A DNA stretch of 64,000 nt from Bernardetia sp963719525. GTDB lineage: Bacteria > Bacteroidota > Bacteroidia > Cytophagales > Bernardetiaceae. Each line of letters begins with the position of its first letter. The stretch's first letter is position 1. The position numbers were made by a program, and so were the translations under genes. The notes beneath the pieces were generated by a model. It saw only the letters and a program-made list of their open reading frames with translations. It did no database searches and was not told the DNA's origin. The stretch covers positions 2,480,001-2,544,000 of the forward strand of contig CAVRCG010000004.1 in the NCBI GenBank assembly GCA_963719525.1, in the 5' to 3' direction. Positions 35,393-44,045 of the stretch are shown piece by piece.

Positions 35393-36112
35393 ATGAAATC
35401 AATACTTATTGCCTTTGCTTTATTTTTCATTAGCTTTTTCGCTTTTTCTCAATCTGATTATCAAGATGTCGTCTATCTAAAAGATGGAAGTATTATAAGA
35501 GGAATTATTATTGAACAAGTTCCCAACAAAACGGTCAAACTCAAAACTTCGGAAGGAAATATTTTTGTCTATAAAATAGAAGACATAGAAAAAATGACCA
35601 AAGAAGAAAACCCAAATGCAAACAATTTTAACTCTAGAAACAATAATTCAGACCGAATGGATTCTGGTTATTCTGGTCGCATAGAGTTGGGTTATGGAGC
35701 AGGTACAGGAGATTTTGGAATAGATAATATCAAATTTAATTTTATAAATGGTTACCGTATCAATAATTATTTTTCTATTGGATTAGGTTTTGGCGCAAGA
35801 TATTATCCTGATGCAGAAGCTCTATTAATTCCTGTTTTTATAGATGCAAGAAGCCGTTTTTTGACAGGTAAAGTATCGCCTTATGCAGCACTTGCTTTGG
35901 GTTATTCGCTTGATGCAACAGCAGATTTTCAAGGCTCTGGAGCTTTGATTAGTCCACAAATTGGAGTGAGTATTCTTACTTCCTCGTCTTCGGACATTAA
36001 TATCGGATTAGGCTATGACATCCAAAGACTAAAATATTATGACTCTTATTATGGAAGTAGTGGTTCTATTTCTTCAAAAGCTATTAGTCTAAACGTGGGG
36101 ATTTCGTTTTAG
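35393..36112 (+). CDS. Exported beta-rich (outer-membrane-type) protein
   Basis: A 239-aa protein with signal peptide MKSILIAFALFFISFFAFSQ. Residues 23-70 form a motif common in Bacteroidota exported proteins: DVVYLKDGSIIRGIIIEQVPNKTVKLKT, then an acidic linker. From about 100 the sequence alternates as in an outer-membrane beta-barrel (RIELGYGAGTGDFGI, YRINNYFSIGLGFGARYY, KVSPYAALALGYSL) and ends in Phe (SKAISLNVGISF), typical of barrel proteins. Function unknown. It lies inside the CRISPR island between the HTH gene and cas6 but shows no link to it. Confidence 0.7.
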   Translation: MKSILIAFALFFISFFAFSQSDYQDVVYLKDGSIIRGIIIEQVPNKTVKLKTSEGNIFVYKIEDIEKMTKEENPNANNFNSRNNNSDRMDSGYSGRIELGYGAGTGDFGIDNIKFNFINGYRINNYFSIGLGFGARYYPDAEALLIPVFIDARSRFLTGKVSPYAALALGYSLDATADFQGSGALISPQIGVSILTSSSSDINIGLGYDIQRLKYYDSYYGSSGSISSKAISLNVGISF

Positions 36113-36212
36113 GGAAATTATTATAATTCAAAACAACCTTTATTTTGGGTAAAAGACCTTACTAATCAGAACGTTAAAAATTCTGTTGGTAAGCGTCTTT
36201 ATCTAAATGTAG

Positions 36213-36238
36213 CTGATAGCTTCCAAGCTGTCAGATTA
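36213..36238. repeat. Short repeat (GTAGCTGATAGCTTCCAAGC)
   Basis: The sequence GTAGCTGATAGCTTCCAAGC with TGTCAGA resembles the arms of an imperfect inverted repeat at 53321-53385 (GTAGCCGATACTTTCCAAGT and, inverted, GTAGCTGCCAGTTTCCAACT). Likely one arm of a dispersed palindromic element. Confidence 0.35.
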
Positions 36239-36257
36239 CTTTAAAACTTTTATTTTT

Positions 36258-36728
36258 ATGAAAAAAATATTTTTAATTATTACTATATCACTTTGTTGTT
36301 GTACTTTTTCGTTGGCACAAAACCAAAAAAAACTATTCGAACTTCGCATTTTAGAGTTTACAAAAAATGGAGAAGATTATACCAGTTGGATAGCAGAACG
36401 AAAACAATCTTTTATCTTTTATATACACGATGGAGAAGATTATTTAGCCAATTATTGTAATAGTTGTACAGATAATACACAATCACATGGAAGGGTTTAT
36501 AACTTTAATGAAGTAAGTTCTGCAAAAGAAACAGACAAACAATACGGTTATACCAACTACAGTTTTACGTGGAGATATTTCAACAGTTACGATAATAAAT
36601 CAGGTAGTGCTGATGTAAAATTATTTGTAGTCTATAAACCTAACGGAAATACATTTACGATGAAAGTAATTTTGAGTAATATGGACGTAATGATATACAA
36701 GGGTTATATTGAAGAATCTATGAAATAG
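36258..36728 (+). CDS. Hypothetical exported protein
   Basis: A 156-aa protein with signal peptide MKKIFLIITISLCCCTFSLA followed by QNQKKLFELRILEFTKNGED. The mature part contains polar and aromatic strands (SFIFYIHDGEDYLANYC, YTNYSFTWRYFNSYDNKSG, TMKVILSNMDVMIYKGYI), suggesting a small secreted beta domain. Two cysteines (NYCNSC) could form a disulfide. No family recognised. It precedes cas6 by about 230 bases and is probably a separate unit. Confidence 0.65.
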   Translation: MKKIFLIITISLCCCTFSLAQNQKKLFELRILEFTKNGEDYTSWIAERKQSFIFYIHDGEDYLANYCNSCTDNTQSHGRVYNFNEVSSAKETDKQYGYTNYSFTWRYFNSYDNKSGSADVKLFVVYKPNGNTFTMKVILSNMDVMIYKGYIEESMK

Positions 36729-36954
36729 GTAAACAAATCAATTTGCTTCTTTTTAGTCATTCCTTACCTAATTTCTCTAAATAAAATGATTTTTTTTGGA
36801 TAATAAAAATTTTCATACAAAATTAGCAACTATTTATTTTTTGTCTTGCAAAAGTCATTTTTAATGTTTTTATTGGAAGAAATTACAACACAAAGTAATT
36901 TCTTTGATGTTCTTTATCATTTGTTCTATTGTTTCTCTACTATCTTTTTTTCCT

Positions 36955-37707
36955 ATGTCGCTTACCGATTTTCAAACTTTATCAGACAAAAAAGAGTACG
37001 AAAAATGCACGCTAAAATTACTTAGAGTACATTTTAATGTAGAAATTGCACCTTATGAAATAGCTGCTTTTCGTGGAGCAATTATAGATAAAGTAGGGAT
37101 AGAAAATGATTTGTTTCATAATCATATTAATGATAAAAGTAATAAAAATAAAGATACAAAAGAACAAGAATCAAAATTTGCGTATCGTTATCCACGCATT
37201 CAGTACAAACGAATAGGTAAGCAGCCTGTTATTTTGTGTGTAGGCGAAGGCGTAGAAGAAATTCATAAGTTTTTTGAGAAAAAGAATTGGGATATTTACA
37301 TAGGAAAGGATTTGTTAGAAATGCGTATTTCAAAACTGGATTTAAACGAGTTTGAAATGCGAGTTTCTCAAAGATTGAATGCGTATTCTATTCGTAATTG
37401 GGTCGCACTGAATCAGCAAGCCTACAATCAATATCAAAAATTAGATGGAATTGTAGAAAAAATTGCTTTTTTAGAGAAAAAATTAATCGGAAATATTTTA
37501 TCGTTTGCAAAAGGCATCGGTTGGCATATTACCGAAAATATTGAACTCAAAATTACAGATTTGCCACAAGTACAGCTTATCTCTTACAAAAAACAAAAGT
37601 TGCAAACCTTTAATGTAGATTTCAAAACCAACGTTTTTATTCCTCAATACATCGGTTTGGGTGCAAAAACAAGTGTAGGAATGGGAACAGTATTTTTGAA
37701 AAAGTGA
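36955..37707 (+). CDS. cas6: CRISPR crRNA-processing endoribonuclease Cas6 (Cas6b-like)
   Basis: A 250-aa RAMP-fold protein. The chosen start is ATG 36955 (MSLTDFQTLSDKKEYEKCTL); upstream in-frame starts would add a hydrophobic stretch untypical of the family. AYRYPRIQYKRIGKQPVILC and GEGVEEIHKFFEKKNW follow the Cas6b N-terminal domain, NWVALNQQAYNQYQKLDG and LIGNILSFAKGIGW the C-terminal one, and the end YIGLGAKTSVGMGTVFLKK is the glycine-rich RAMP loop. It should cut the precursor within the repeat to leave the ATTGCGAC tag. It leads the effector cassette. Confidence 0.85.
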   Translation: MSLTDFQTLSDKKEYEKCTLKLLRVHFNVEIAPYEIAAFRGAIIDKVGIENDLFHNHINDKSNKNKDTKEQESKFAYRYPRIQYKRIGKQPVILCVGEGVEEIHKFFEKKNWDIYIGKDLLEMRISKLDLNEFEMRVSQRLNAYSIRNWVALNQQAYNQYQKLDGIVEKIAFLEKKLIGNILSFAKGIGWHITENIELKITDLPQVQLISYKKQKLQTFNVDFKTNVFIPQYIGLGAKTSVGMGTVFLKK

Positions 37708-37784
37708 TAGGTTATAAGTGGTGAGTTGTAAGAAAATTATCAACGAAATCACACCTATAAAAAATATATTTCGCAATTAATAAC

Positions 37785-37828
37785 TGGTTACTGGTAACTA
37801 CTTACTGGTAACTGTAAAAAACTGGTAA
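37785..37828. repeat. TTACTGGTAAC-type short repeats
   Basis: ACTGGTTACTGGTAACTACT, then TACTGGTAACTG and ACTGGTAACTG follow each other. Related strings (GTTACCAGTAAGTAG, CTGATTACTGATAACTG) are in intergenic DNA at 4678-4720, 19067-19091 and 20605-20638. Confidence 0.5.
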
Positions 37829-37836
37829 CTGAAAAC

Positions 37837-38367
37837 GTGGATTCAATTATTTTACTTCTCAAACATCCGTACATAGTCCTTTCAAGACTAGCAGAACTGT
37901 TGTACAAAAAACCTTCACAGGCAAATAATGTACGTCTGCACAGTCGTATGAGTGAAAAACACCGTTTTCAAGAGGAGGAATACGAAAAATTGAAGGTAAT
38001 TTTCAAAGAAATACAGTCAGATTTGGAAACACAGGTAAAATCATTAGAACGAGTAATTAAGTTTCCCAACTCCAAAAACTCAAAGGAATTTTTAGAAGTC
38101 TTTCCCAAAAACATAGGACATTCTTCTCTACAACTAAAAGCTATTTTAAAAGACATTGGAGGACAAACCGAAAAAGATTATTACCGAATGTACGACCATT
38201 TGAGAGAGCGAAGAGAACTCACAAACGAACATTTACAAGATTTGGCAAATCAGTTTTCCATTTTCGCAAAGCTCATCGAAAGCAGTTTGAAGGCAGCACA
38301 AAAAGAAGCCAAACGTTACCAATTTTCAGCAGGACGTGGGCAACATTCACATATTTTGGATAATTAG
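37837..38367 (+). CDS. Helical protein of unknown function between cas6 and cmr1
   Basis: A 176-aa mostly helical protein with heptad-like stretches (EKHRFQEEEYEKLKVIFKEI, QSDLETQVKSLERVIKF, EHLQDLANQFSIFAKLIESS). It begins with GTG at 37837; a later start near LHSRMSEKHRF is possible. No catalytic or zinc motif. It follows cas6 and precedes cmr1 on the same strand, so it is probably expressed with the Cmr set. Length and helicity recall small subunits such as Cmr5, but Cmr5 is present separately. I do not recognise the family. Confidence 0.6.
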   Translation: MDSIILLLKHPYIVLSRLAELLYKKPSQANNVRLHSRMSEKHRFQEEEYEKLKVIFKEIQSDLETQVKSLERVIKFPNSKNSKEFLEVFPKNIGHSSLQLKAILKDIGGQTEKDYYRMYDHLRERRELTNEHLQDLANQFSIFAKLIESSLKAAQKEAKRYQFSAGRGQHSHILDN

Positions 38368-38370
38368 AAA

Positions 38371-38424
38371 ATGTATAACAGACTTCCTAGTCTGTTCAAA
38401 ACTCACAACTTAACTCACAATTCA
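38371..38424. repeat. Fragment of the 9921-type inverted-repeat element
   Basis: ATGTATAACAGACTTCCTAG and TCTGTTCAAAACTCACAACT match blocks of the element at 9921-10045. The copy is compressed to about 54 bases and sits exactly between the helical-protein gene and cmr1, where it supplies a CAGACTTCCTAGTCTG hairpin. Confidence 0.5.
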
Positions 38425-39489
38425 ATGGCACTAAAAACAATCACTTTTACCTGCGAAACCATTACTCCCATGTTTTTGAGTGGTGCAGACGGCTCAACTC
38501 CTGAACTTCGTCCTCCAAGTATAAAAGGAGCGTTGAGGTTTTGGTGGAGGGCTATGAATGGGGGAGATTATAGAGAGTTGAAGAAAAGAGAAGATGAGAT
38601 TTTTGGGAGTACTAAAATTAAAAGTAAACTTTTAATTAGTATCATTGAAAATTGGAAATGTTCAAATAGTGAATATGTTACGAAACAAAATTACACTAAT
38701 AAATACTTATTTTTTCCATTACAAATGCTTGATGAAAGAAAAGGTATTCCAGCAGGTAAAAATTTCACAATTGAACTAGCTTCAAAGGATGATGAAGTCT
38801 TGAAACAAGGAGTTTGTGCCTTTTGGTTGTTATCTTTTTTAGGTGGAATTGGTTTTCGTGCAAGAAGAGGAGGTGGCAATATATATTCTAAACCAATAGA
38901 AGGAGATTTTGATATACTCAAAGAGCTAGAAATTGATTTTTGTCCTAGAAAAAATGAAGGCTTAGAAGAATTTTTACAAAGAAATCTAAATATATGCAAA
39001 TTGAATATTGCTAGAATAAATATAGAAACAGAAAGTTTAGATTATTCTAATTTAATAGGTTCTAGAATTATTATATCAAATACTCCCTCTAGTTTGGCAT
39101 TTATTGAAGGAAAATACAAAGATTTTCGCTCTACTAGAAAAGGTAATAATTTTTTAATGTTGAAGGCAGCTTTTGGACTTCCTTTAGAATCTAAAATGCC
39201 AAATCCTCCTATCCGTCCTAGAATTGAACAAACTAAAATAAAAATAGTAACAGAAGATAAAGACCAAGATAGACGCTCATCCCCAATCATAATTAGAATG
39301 ATAAAGATCAATGATAATACTCATTGGTTGGTATTAAGATTAAATGGAATATACTTAGATAAAGATATTTCATTAGTACGTCTAAATGTTGAAGAAATTG
39401 TAATTGAAAATCAACCTGTTAATGAATCCTTGCTTACGTTATTTTTAGAAGAATTAATTGAGAACGATAACATTGAAATAACACTATGA
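38425..39489 (+). CDS. cmr1: Type III-B RAMP protein Cmr1
   Basis: A 354-aa RAMP protein from ATG 38425 (MALKTITFTCETITPMFLSG); an upstream in-frame ATG lies inside a repeat. GSTPELRPPSIKGALRFWWR is the Cmr1 hallmark, and FLGGIGFRARRGGGNIYSK the glycine-rich loop. ILRPRIEQ-type RPRIEQTKIKIV follows later. Cmr1 caps one end of the Cmr complex and contacts the crRNA 3' region. Its stop overlaps the cas10 start (ATGA). Confidence 0.93.
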   Translation: MALKTITFTCETITPMFLSGADGSTPELRPPSIKGALRFWWRAMNGGDYRELKKREDEIFGSTKIKSKLLISIIENWKCSNSEYVTKQNYTNKYLFFPLQMLDERKGIPAGKNFTIELASKDDEVLKQGVCAFWLLSFLGGIGFRARRGGGNIYSKPIEGDFDILKELEIDFCPRKNEGLEEFLQRNLNICKLNIARINIETESLDYSNLIGSRIIISNTPSSLAFIEGKYKDFRSTRKGNNFLMLKAAFGLPLESKMPNPPIRPRIEQTKIKIVTEDKDQDRRSSPIIIRMIKINDNTHWLVLRLNGIYLDKDISLVRLNVEEIVIENQPVNESLLTLFLEELIENDNIEITL

Positions 39490-41408
39490 CCCATCTATTT
39501 ATATTTACCATTTCGCCAGTACAGTCTTTCATAGGACAGGCTAGAAAAACTAAGGATTTGTATGCAGGAAGTCAAATACTTTCTAAATTATGTAAAAAAG
39601 GTATTGATACAACTGAGAGTTTAGGGGGAGAAATTATTTTTCCTTATGTAGATAAAGCAAACTTAAATCAATCTTTACCAAATCGGTTTATTGCTAAACT
39701 GTTTAAACACTCTAAAATGTCTTTTCAAGAAATAGGAGAAGATATAGAAAACGAAGTAAAAAATTATTTTGAGGAGGAGTGTAAAAGTTTGCTGGACATA
39801 AAACGAAAAAACACGTCTACAAATTTCAAAAAGGATTTTTGGAAGCAGGTAAAACAACATCTAGATATTCATTGGGTAATAGTTCCTATAAATGAAAAGG
39901 AAAATGAACAATATTTAGATGCTTTTCAAAGAACAGAAAGAATATTAGGGTCAGTAAAAAATTTACGTTATTTTAGTCAAAATCCAGAACAAGGAAGAAA
40001 ATGTTCTCTTGATGGACAAAATAATGCCCTATTTTTCAGCCATTTATATCACAAACCTAATTATACAAATTCAGCAGTTCAAGTCTATTCTGGCAACTTT
40101 AAAAAAGGGGAAGGATTAAGTGCTGTTTCAATGTTAAAAAGAAATTATTCAGATAGTAATAATTCATCTGATAAGTTTTCATCAACTGCTCAAATTGCAT
40201 TATTACAAAATGAAAAGGATTTAAAAGAACAGGACAAAGAAATCCTAGAAAATTACAAGAATTTATTTACAAAAGATAAGTATGCTAGTGCTGTAATAAA
40301 AAACGGAGAGCCTTGTCAGCTTATCTATGATGAGGAAAATTGGTTACATCCATTTGATTATCAATTACTTTTTGAAGAGAATATTACAGATGATACCATT
40401 CCAAACGAATCGCAAAGAAAATGCGCTTTGCAGTTTTTGAATAAGATTAGTAGAAATTTTAAAGATAAATATTATGCTGTTATCCATTTTGATGGAGATA
40501 AAATGGGTAGGTGGTTATCAGCAAAAGATAAAGATGATAACAATATTTTGAAAGAAGGAATAGAGCCTGAATATTATCATCATATCTTATCTAAATCTTT
40601 ATCAAAATTTGCAGATTGGGCTACTAATTATTTAAAAATAGAAAATCATAATGGACAGTCCATATATGCAGGTGGTGATGATTTTTTAGGTTTTATTAAT
40701 TTGAATTGTTTAGTAAAAGTTCTAATAGATTTGCAGTATGAATTTGAACTAATAGTAAATGAAGGAAAGGACTCTAAAGATGAAACATACCTTGATAAAG
40801 ATGAAAAGCCATTAAGTGAACTTATCACTGATAATCATAAACTAACATTTTCAGCAGGTATAGTTATCGCTCATTATAAAGAACCTTTAAGTTTAGTTTT
40901 AGAACAAGCAAAAAATGCTGAAAAAGTAGCTAAAGACAAAGAAAAAGGAAATCGAAATGCTTTTTGTGTTGTTGCTTCTAAAGGTTCTGGCGAAACTCAT
41001 CAAGCTTGTTTTAAATGGGATTATGGAACAGAAAAAACAGATTCAACTCTAACGATTACTAATAAATTGATAGAATGGCTTTCAACTGAAAAAATTTCTA
41101 AAAAGTTTATTACAAGTTTTGCAACTGAAATGAATATCTTAATGGAAGATGGAATCTTAAATGGACTTGATTATGAAAAGATAATTAAGGTAGAGTTAGA
41201 AAGGTTGATGATTAGAGCAAAAGCATCTAATACAAGTAGAAAAGAAGTAATTAATTTTTCATCACAACTATATTTACTTTACGAAAATCAAGGAAACACA
41301 AATCCTAAATTAGGTCTTAATAACTTTTTGCAATTTCTTTATATCTGTAATTTTGTTAGTCGTCAAATAAATATAGTACAAGAACATTCTGAAACTCTAT
41401 CAATATGA
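39486..41408 (+). CDS. cmr2: Cas10/Cmr2 lacking the HD domain
   Basis: A 640-aa Cas10 that begins directly with FIFTISPVQSFIGQARKTKD and LYAGSQILSKL, the start of the first palm-like domain; the N-terminal HD nuclease domain of many Cas10 proteins is absent. The second palm domain has AVIHFDGDKMGRWLSA (about 334-349) and the cyclase motif YAGGDDFLGF (GGDD near 396-399), both needed for cyclic oligoadenylate synthesis. The C-terminal helical domain is present. So this protein should signal but not cut DNA itself. Overlaps by 4 bases with cmr1 before and cmr3 after. Confidence 0.93.
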   Translation: MTHLFIFTISPVQSFIGQARKTKDLYAGSQILSKLCKKGIDTTESLGGEIIFPYVDKANLNQSLPNRFIAKLFKHSKMSFQEIGEDIENEVKNYFEEECKSLLDIKRKNTSTNFKKDFWKQVKQHLDIHWVIVPINEKENEQYLDAFQRTERILGSVKNLRYFSQNPEQGRKCSLDGQNNALFFSHLYHKPNYTNSAVQVYSGNFKKGEGLSAVSMLKRNYSDSNNSSDKFSSTAQIALLQNEKDLKEQDKEILENYKNLFTKDKYASAVIKNGEPCQLIYDEENWLHPFDYQLLFEENITDDTIPNESQRKCALQFLNKISRNFKDKYYAVIHFDGDKMGRWLSAKDKDDNNILKEGIEPEYYHHILSKSLSKFADWATNYLKIENHNGQSIYAGGDDFLGFINLNCLVKVLIDLQYEFELIVNEGKDSKDETYLDKDEKPLSELITDNHKLTFSAGIVIAHYKEPLSLVLEQAKNAEKVAKDKEKGNRNAFCVVASKGSGETHQACFKWDYGTEKTDSTLTITNKLIEWLSTEKISKKFITSFATEMNILMEDGILNGLDYEKIIKVELERLMIRAKASNTSRKEVINFSSQLYLLYENQGNTNPKLGLNNFLQFLYICNFVSRQINIVQEHSETLSI

Positions 41409-42553
41409 TACTTAAACTAAACGCTTTAGACACACTTTTTTTTAGAGATGGTAAACCATTTTCAATGGGTGCTGATTCTTTTGCTCAAGGTATTTTTCCT
41501 CCTCCTCTAAGTGTAATTTATGGAGCTTTACGGAGTAAATATTTAGCTGAAGATATGCAGGAATTTCAAAAACTTAAACTAGAAAATATTGATTCTTCCC
41601 TGTATATAAGAATAAATGGTTTTGCTTATTTAAGTGAAGAAACTTTTTGGGAAAGCAAAACTAGTGTTTCGCAAATTTATTTTCCTGTACCATTAGATTT
41701 AGTTCAAACAGAAGATGAAAAATTAGATAGTGAAGCTCATTTAAGTATAGAAATTTTTGAAAAAGAAAAAGGCTACTTTTCTAATAGTTCTCTACCTCAA
41801 ATAATAAAACATAACGAACAAGTAGAAGGATTAGAAAATTCTATTTTAAACCTTGAACAATTACAAGGATACATAAACGGTAGTACAAATTTTTCAAATA
41901 TAGAAAATACAAACAGTTTTGTTTTCTTAGAAAAAAAAGTTGGTAACGGCTTACAAAACGATACAAGATCAACAGATGATAGTAAGTTATATCAACTAAA
42001 AATGAATCGTTTTAGTAAGTGGAATAAAGATGAAGAAAAACACATATCCACTCAAGTACTTTCACTACTAGTTGATACAAATTTTTTCATTGAGTCTGAA
42101 AATAAAACTATTTTAAAACTTGGTGCAGAGGGTAAGACTGTTGTTGCAACTGAATTTGAAGAAAGTATTGAATTGCAAGAACCAACACTACAAGCAACCA
42201 AAGGAAGTTATTTTAAAATATATTTTTCTACTCCTGTTATTTTTAGAAAAAATGGGGCATTTCCTGACTTTATTGATACAAAAACCTTAAAAGGAGAAAT
42301 TGGAGGAATACGAGTAGAATTAATATCTGCATTTGTAGGAAAATATGTTTCTATTGGAGGATTTGATTTAAATAAAAATGAACCAAAAAAAATGTATAAA
42401 GCAGCTCCTGCTGGTAGTGTTTATTATTTTAAAGTTTTAGAAGATACTACTTCTGAAAATTTAATTAAAATATTTCATAATCAAAAATTATCTACCATTG
42501 GCAAAAACGAAGGATTTGGGTTAGCACATCTTGCACAATTAAAATTTGTATAA
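41405..42553 (+). CDS. cmr3: Type III-B RAMP protein Cmr3
   Basis: A 382-aa RAMP protein with the Cmr3 start LKLNALDTLFFRDGKPFSMG and FPPPLSVIYGALRSKYL. The ending NEGFGLAHLAQLKFV is the glycine-loop region. The insert between about 130 and 230 is acidic and polar. Cmr3 binds the 5' handle of the crRNA together with Cas10. Overlaps cas10 by 4 bases; the next ATG starts one base after its stop. Confidence 0.92.
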   Translation: MILKLNALDTLFFRDGKPFSMGADSFAQGIFPPPLSVIYGALRSKYLAEDMQEFQKLKLENIDSSLYIRINGFAYLSEETFWESKTSVSQIYFPVPLDLVQTEDEKLDSEAHLSIEIFEKEKGYFSNSSLPQIIKHNEQVEGLENSILNLEQLQGYINGSTNFSNIENTNSFVFLEKKVGNGLQNDTRSTDDSKLYQLKMNRFSKWNKDEEKHISTQVLSLLVDTNFFIESENKTILKLGAEGKTVVATEFEESIELQEPTLQATKGSYFKIYFSTPVIFRKNGAFPDFIDTKTLKGEIGGIRVELISAFVGKYVSIGGFDLNKNEPKKMYKAAPAGSVYYFKVLEDTTSENLIKIFHNQKLSTIGKNEGFGLAHLAQLKFV

Positions 42554-42554
42554 A

Positions 42555-44045
42555 ATGAAAAATGAAAAAATTCGCATCATAACTACAGTTGGAACTTCAC
42601 TAATAAGTAATTTTCTTGAGAAAAATAAGTCTTTAGCTTCTAAAGTAAAAGAATTGAAAGAAGATATTAGCACAAAAAAAAATATACATTTTTCTAAGGA
42701 AAAGTGGGAAGAGCACACTAAGCAGTGGGTTAATCCTACATCATTGAAAAATAATATTATTTCTTATGGAGAAAAATATAAGAAAAAATCTTGTGCAGAA
42801 CTTCAATCTATCAATCAGATAGCACAAGGCTATAAAAAAGTAGAAGTAATTTTATTATCTTCTTATACTTTAGATGGATATTTAGCAGCTACCATAATTA
42901 AAAAATTATTAGAAAGTGAAAAAATATTAGACTCTAATTATAAGGTGATTTTGGATGAAACTCCTGTTGAGGGTTTGGTTGTAGATAGTGCAAAAGATTT
43001 TCAAAGTAAAGTTATTAATTTTTTATCTAGCCTAATAGACAGAGAGTCTAAAAGACAAGATGCCGAATTAGTTTTAAATGTAACAGGTGGATATAAGGCT
43101 CTTATACCTTATGTGACTATCATAGCTCAACTGAAAAAAATAGATTTAAAATATATTTATGAAGAAAGTGATGAGTTAATTACAGTTGGTAACTTACCTA
43201 TTAACTTTGATTGGGAACTAGCTGAAAATTTGATAGGTGTTATTCAGGATAATAAGTTAATAAATCAGTTAGGGGAAGATGATGAGCTTTTTGTGATACT
43301 TAATGAATATAACTTGATTGAAATAAAAAAAAATCAGCAAAACGAAGAAAAACAGACTATCATACCTTCTAAATTCTCAGCCATATTAATTGAACTTGTT
43401 AATAACTCCACAGTATTAGAAAGAGGTTACTTAGGTTGGGTTTTAGAACATTTACTTTATATATACTTCAATGAGGAGAATAAAGATAATTATCATAAAT
43501 CTCGTATTTCTAACCTACCTCAAAAAAAATTTAATTATGAAATTATAAATGATTTTCCAAACTATAAATTTGATAATTGTATTGGTCAATTTGATTTAGG
43601 AGATATTGATTTGATTGTTGAAAATAAAACCAATAATAGTAAAATGCTTTGTGAGATTAAAACTATTGGTAGTATTTCAAACTTTAATGAAGAATATTTT
43701 TATAGACAGGTTTGTCCACGTCTGTTTGCTTATTGGAAGTTTAATGAAATTAAGGCTGATACAGAAACCATAGAATTTTCAATTTTCCTTTATCAAGTTA
43801 TTTTTGATAAAAGGCAACAACAATTTGAGAAAGAGAAAGCAGTAAAAGATTTTATTAAACTATACGAAGGCTTGTTTTCAAAAACATTCAAAAATGTAAT
43901 ATTTAGAACAAGAGGGTTTTACATCAATGTAAAACAAAAAGATTTAAAATTAAACTTTACAAATCTTTTGAGAGAAAGATTAAATGATATTTCTTGGATT
44001 GATATTCACAACGGTAACATAAAAACAAAACAAAACGATGTTTAA
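42555..44045 (+). CDS. CARF-domain effector fused to a PD-(D/E)xK nuclease
   Basis: A 496-aa protein from ATG 42555 (one base after cmr3; a TTG nine bases earlier is less likely). Residues 1-215 form a CARF domain of the APE2256/Csm6-Csx1 kind: IRIITTVGTSLISNFL and LVLNVTGGYKALIPYVTIIA, with KYIYEESDELI after it. A middle helical part leads to a restriction-type nuclease core: GWVLEHLLYIYF, then GQFDLGDIDLIVENK and MLCEIKTIGS, giving Asp near 350-352 and Glu367-x-Lys369. There is no HEPN Rx4-6H motif. The likely function is nucleic-acid cleavage triggered by cyclic oligoadenylate. The architecture recalls Card1/Can2 but the CARF looks different. Confidence 0.82.
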   Translation: MKNEKIRIITTVGTSLISNFLEKNKSLASKVKELKEDISTKKNIHFSKEKWEEHTKQWVNPTSLKNNIISYGEKYKKKSCAELQSINQIAQGYKKVEVILLSSYTLDGYLAATIIKKLLESEKILDSNYKVILDETPVEGLVVDSAKDFQSKVINFLSSLIDRESKRQDAELVLNVTGGYKALIPYVTIIAQLKKIDLKYIYEESDELITVGNLPINFDWELAENLIGVIQDNKLINQLGEDDELFVILNEYNLIEIKKNQQNEEKQTIIPSKFSAILIELVNNSTVLERGYLGWVLEHLLYIYFNEENKDNYHKSRISNLPQKKFNYEIINDFPNYKFDNCIGQFDLGDIDLIVENKTNNSKMLCEIKTIGSISNFNEEYFYRQVCPRLFAYWKFNEIKADTETIEFSIFLYQVIFDKRQQQFEKEKAVKDFIKLYEGLFSKTFKNVIFRTRGFYINVKQKDLKLNFTNLLRERLNDISWIDIHNGNIKTKQNDV

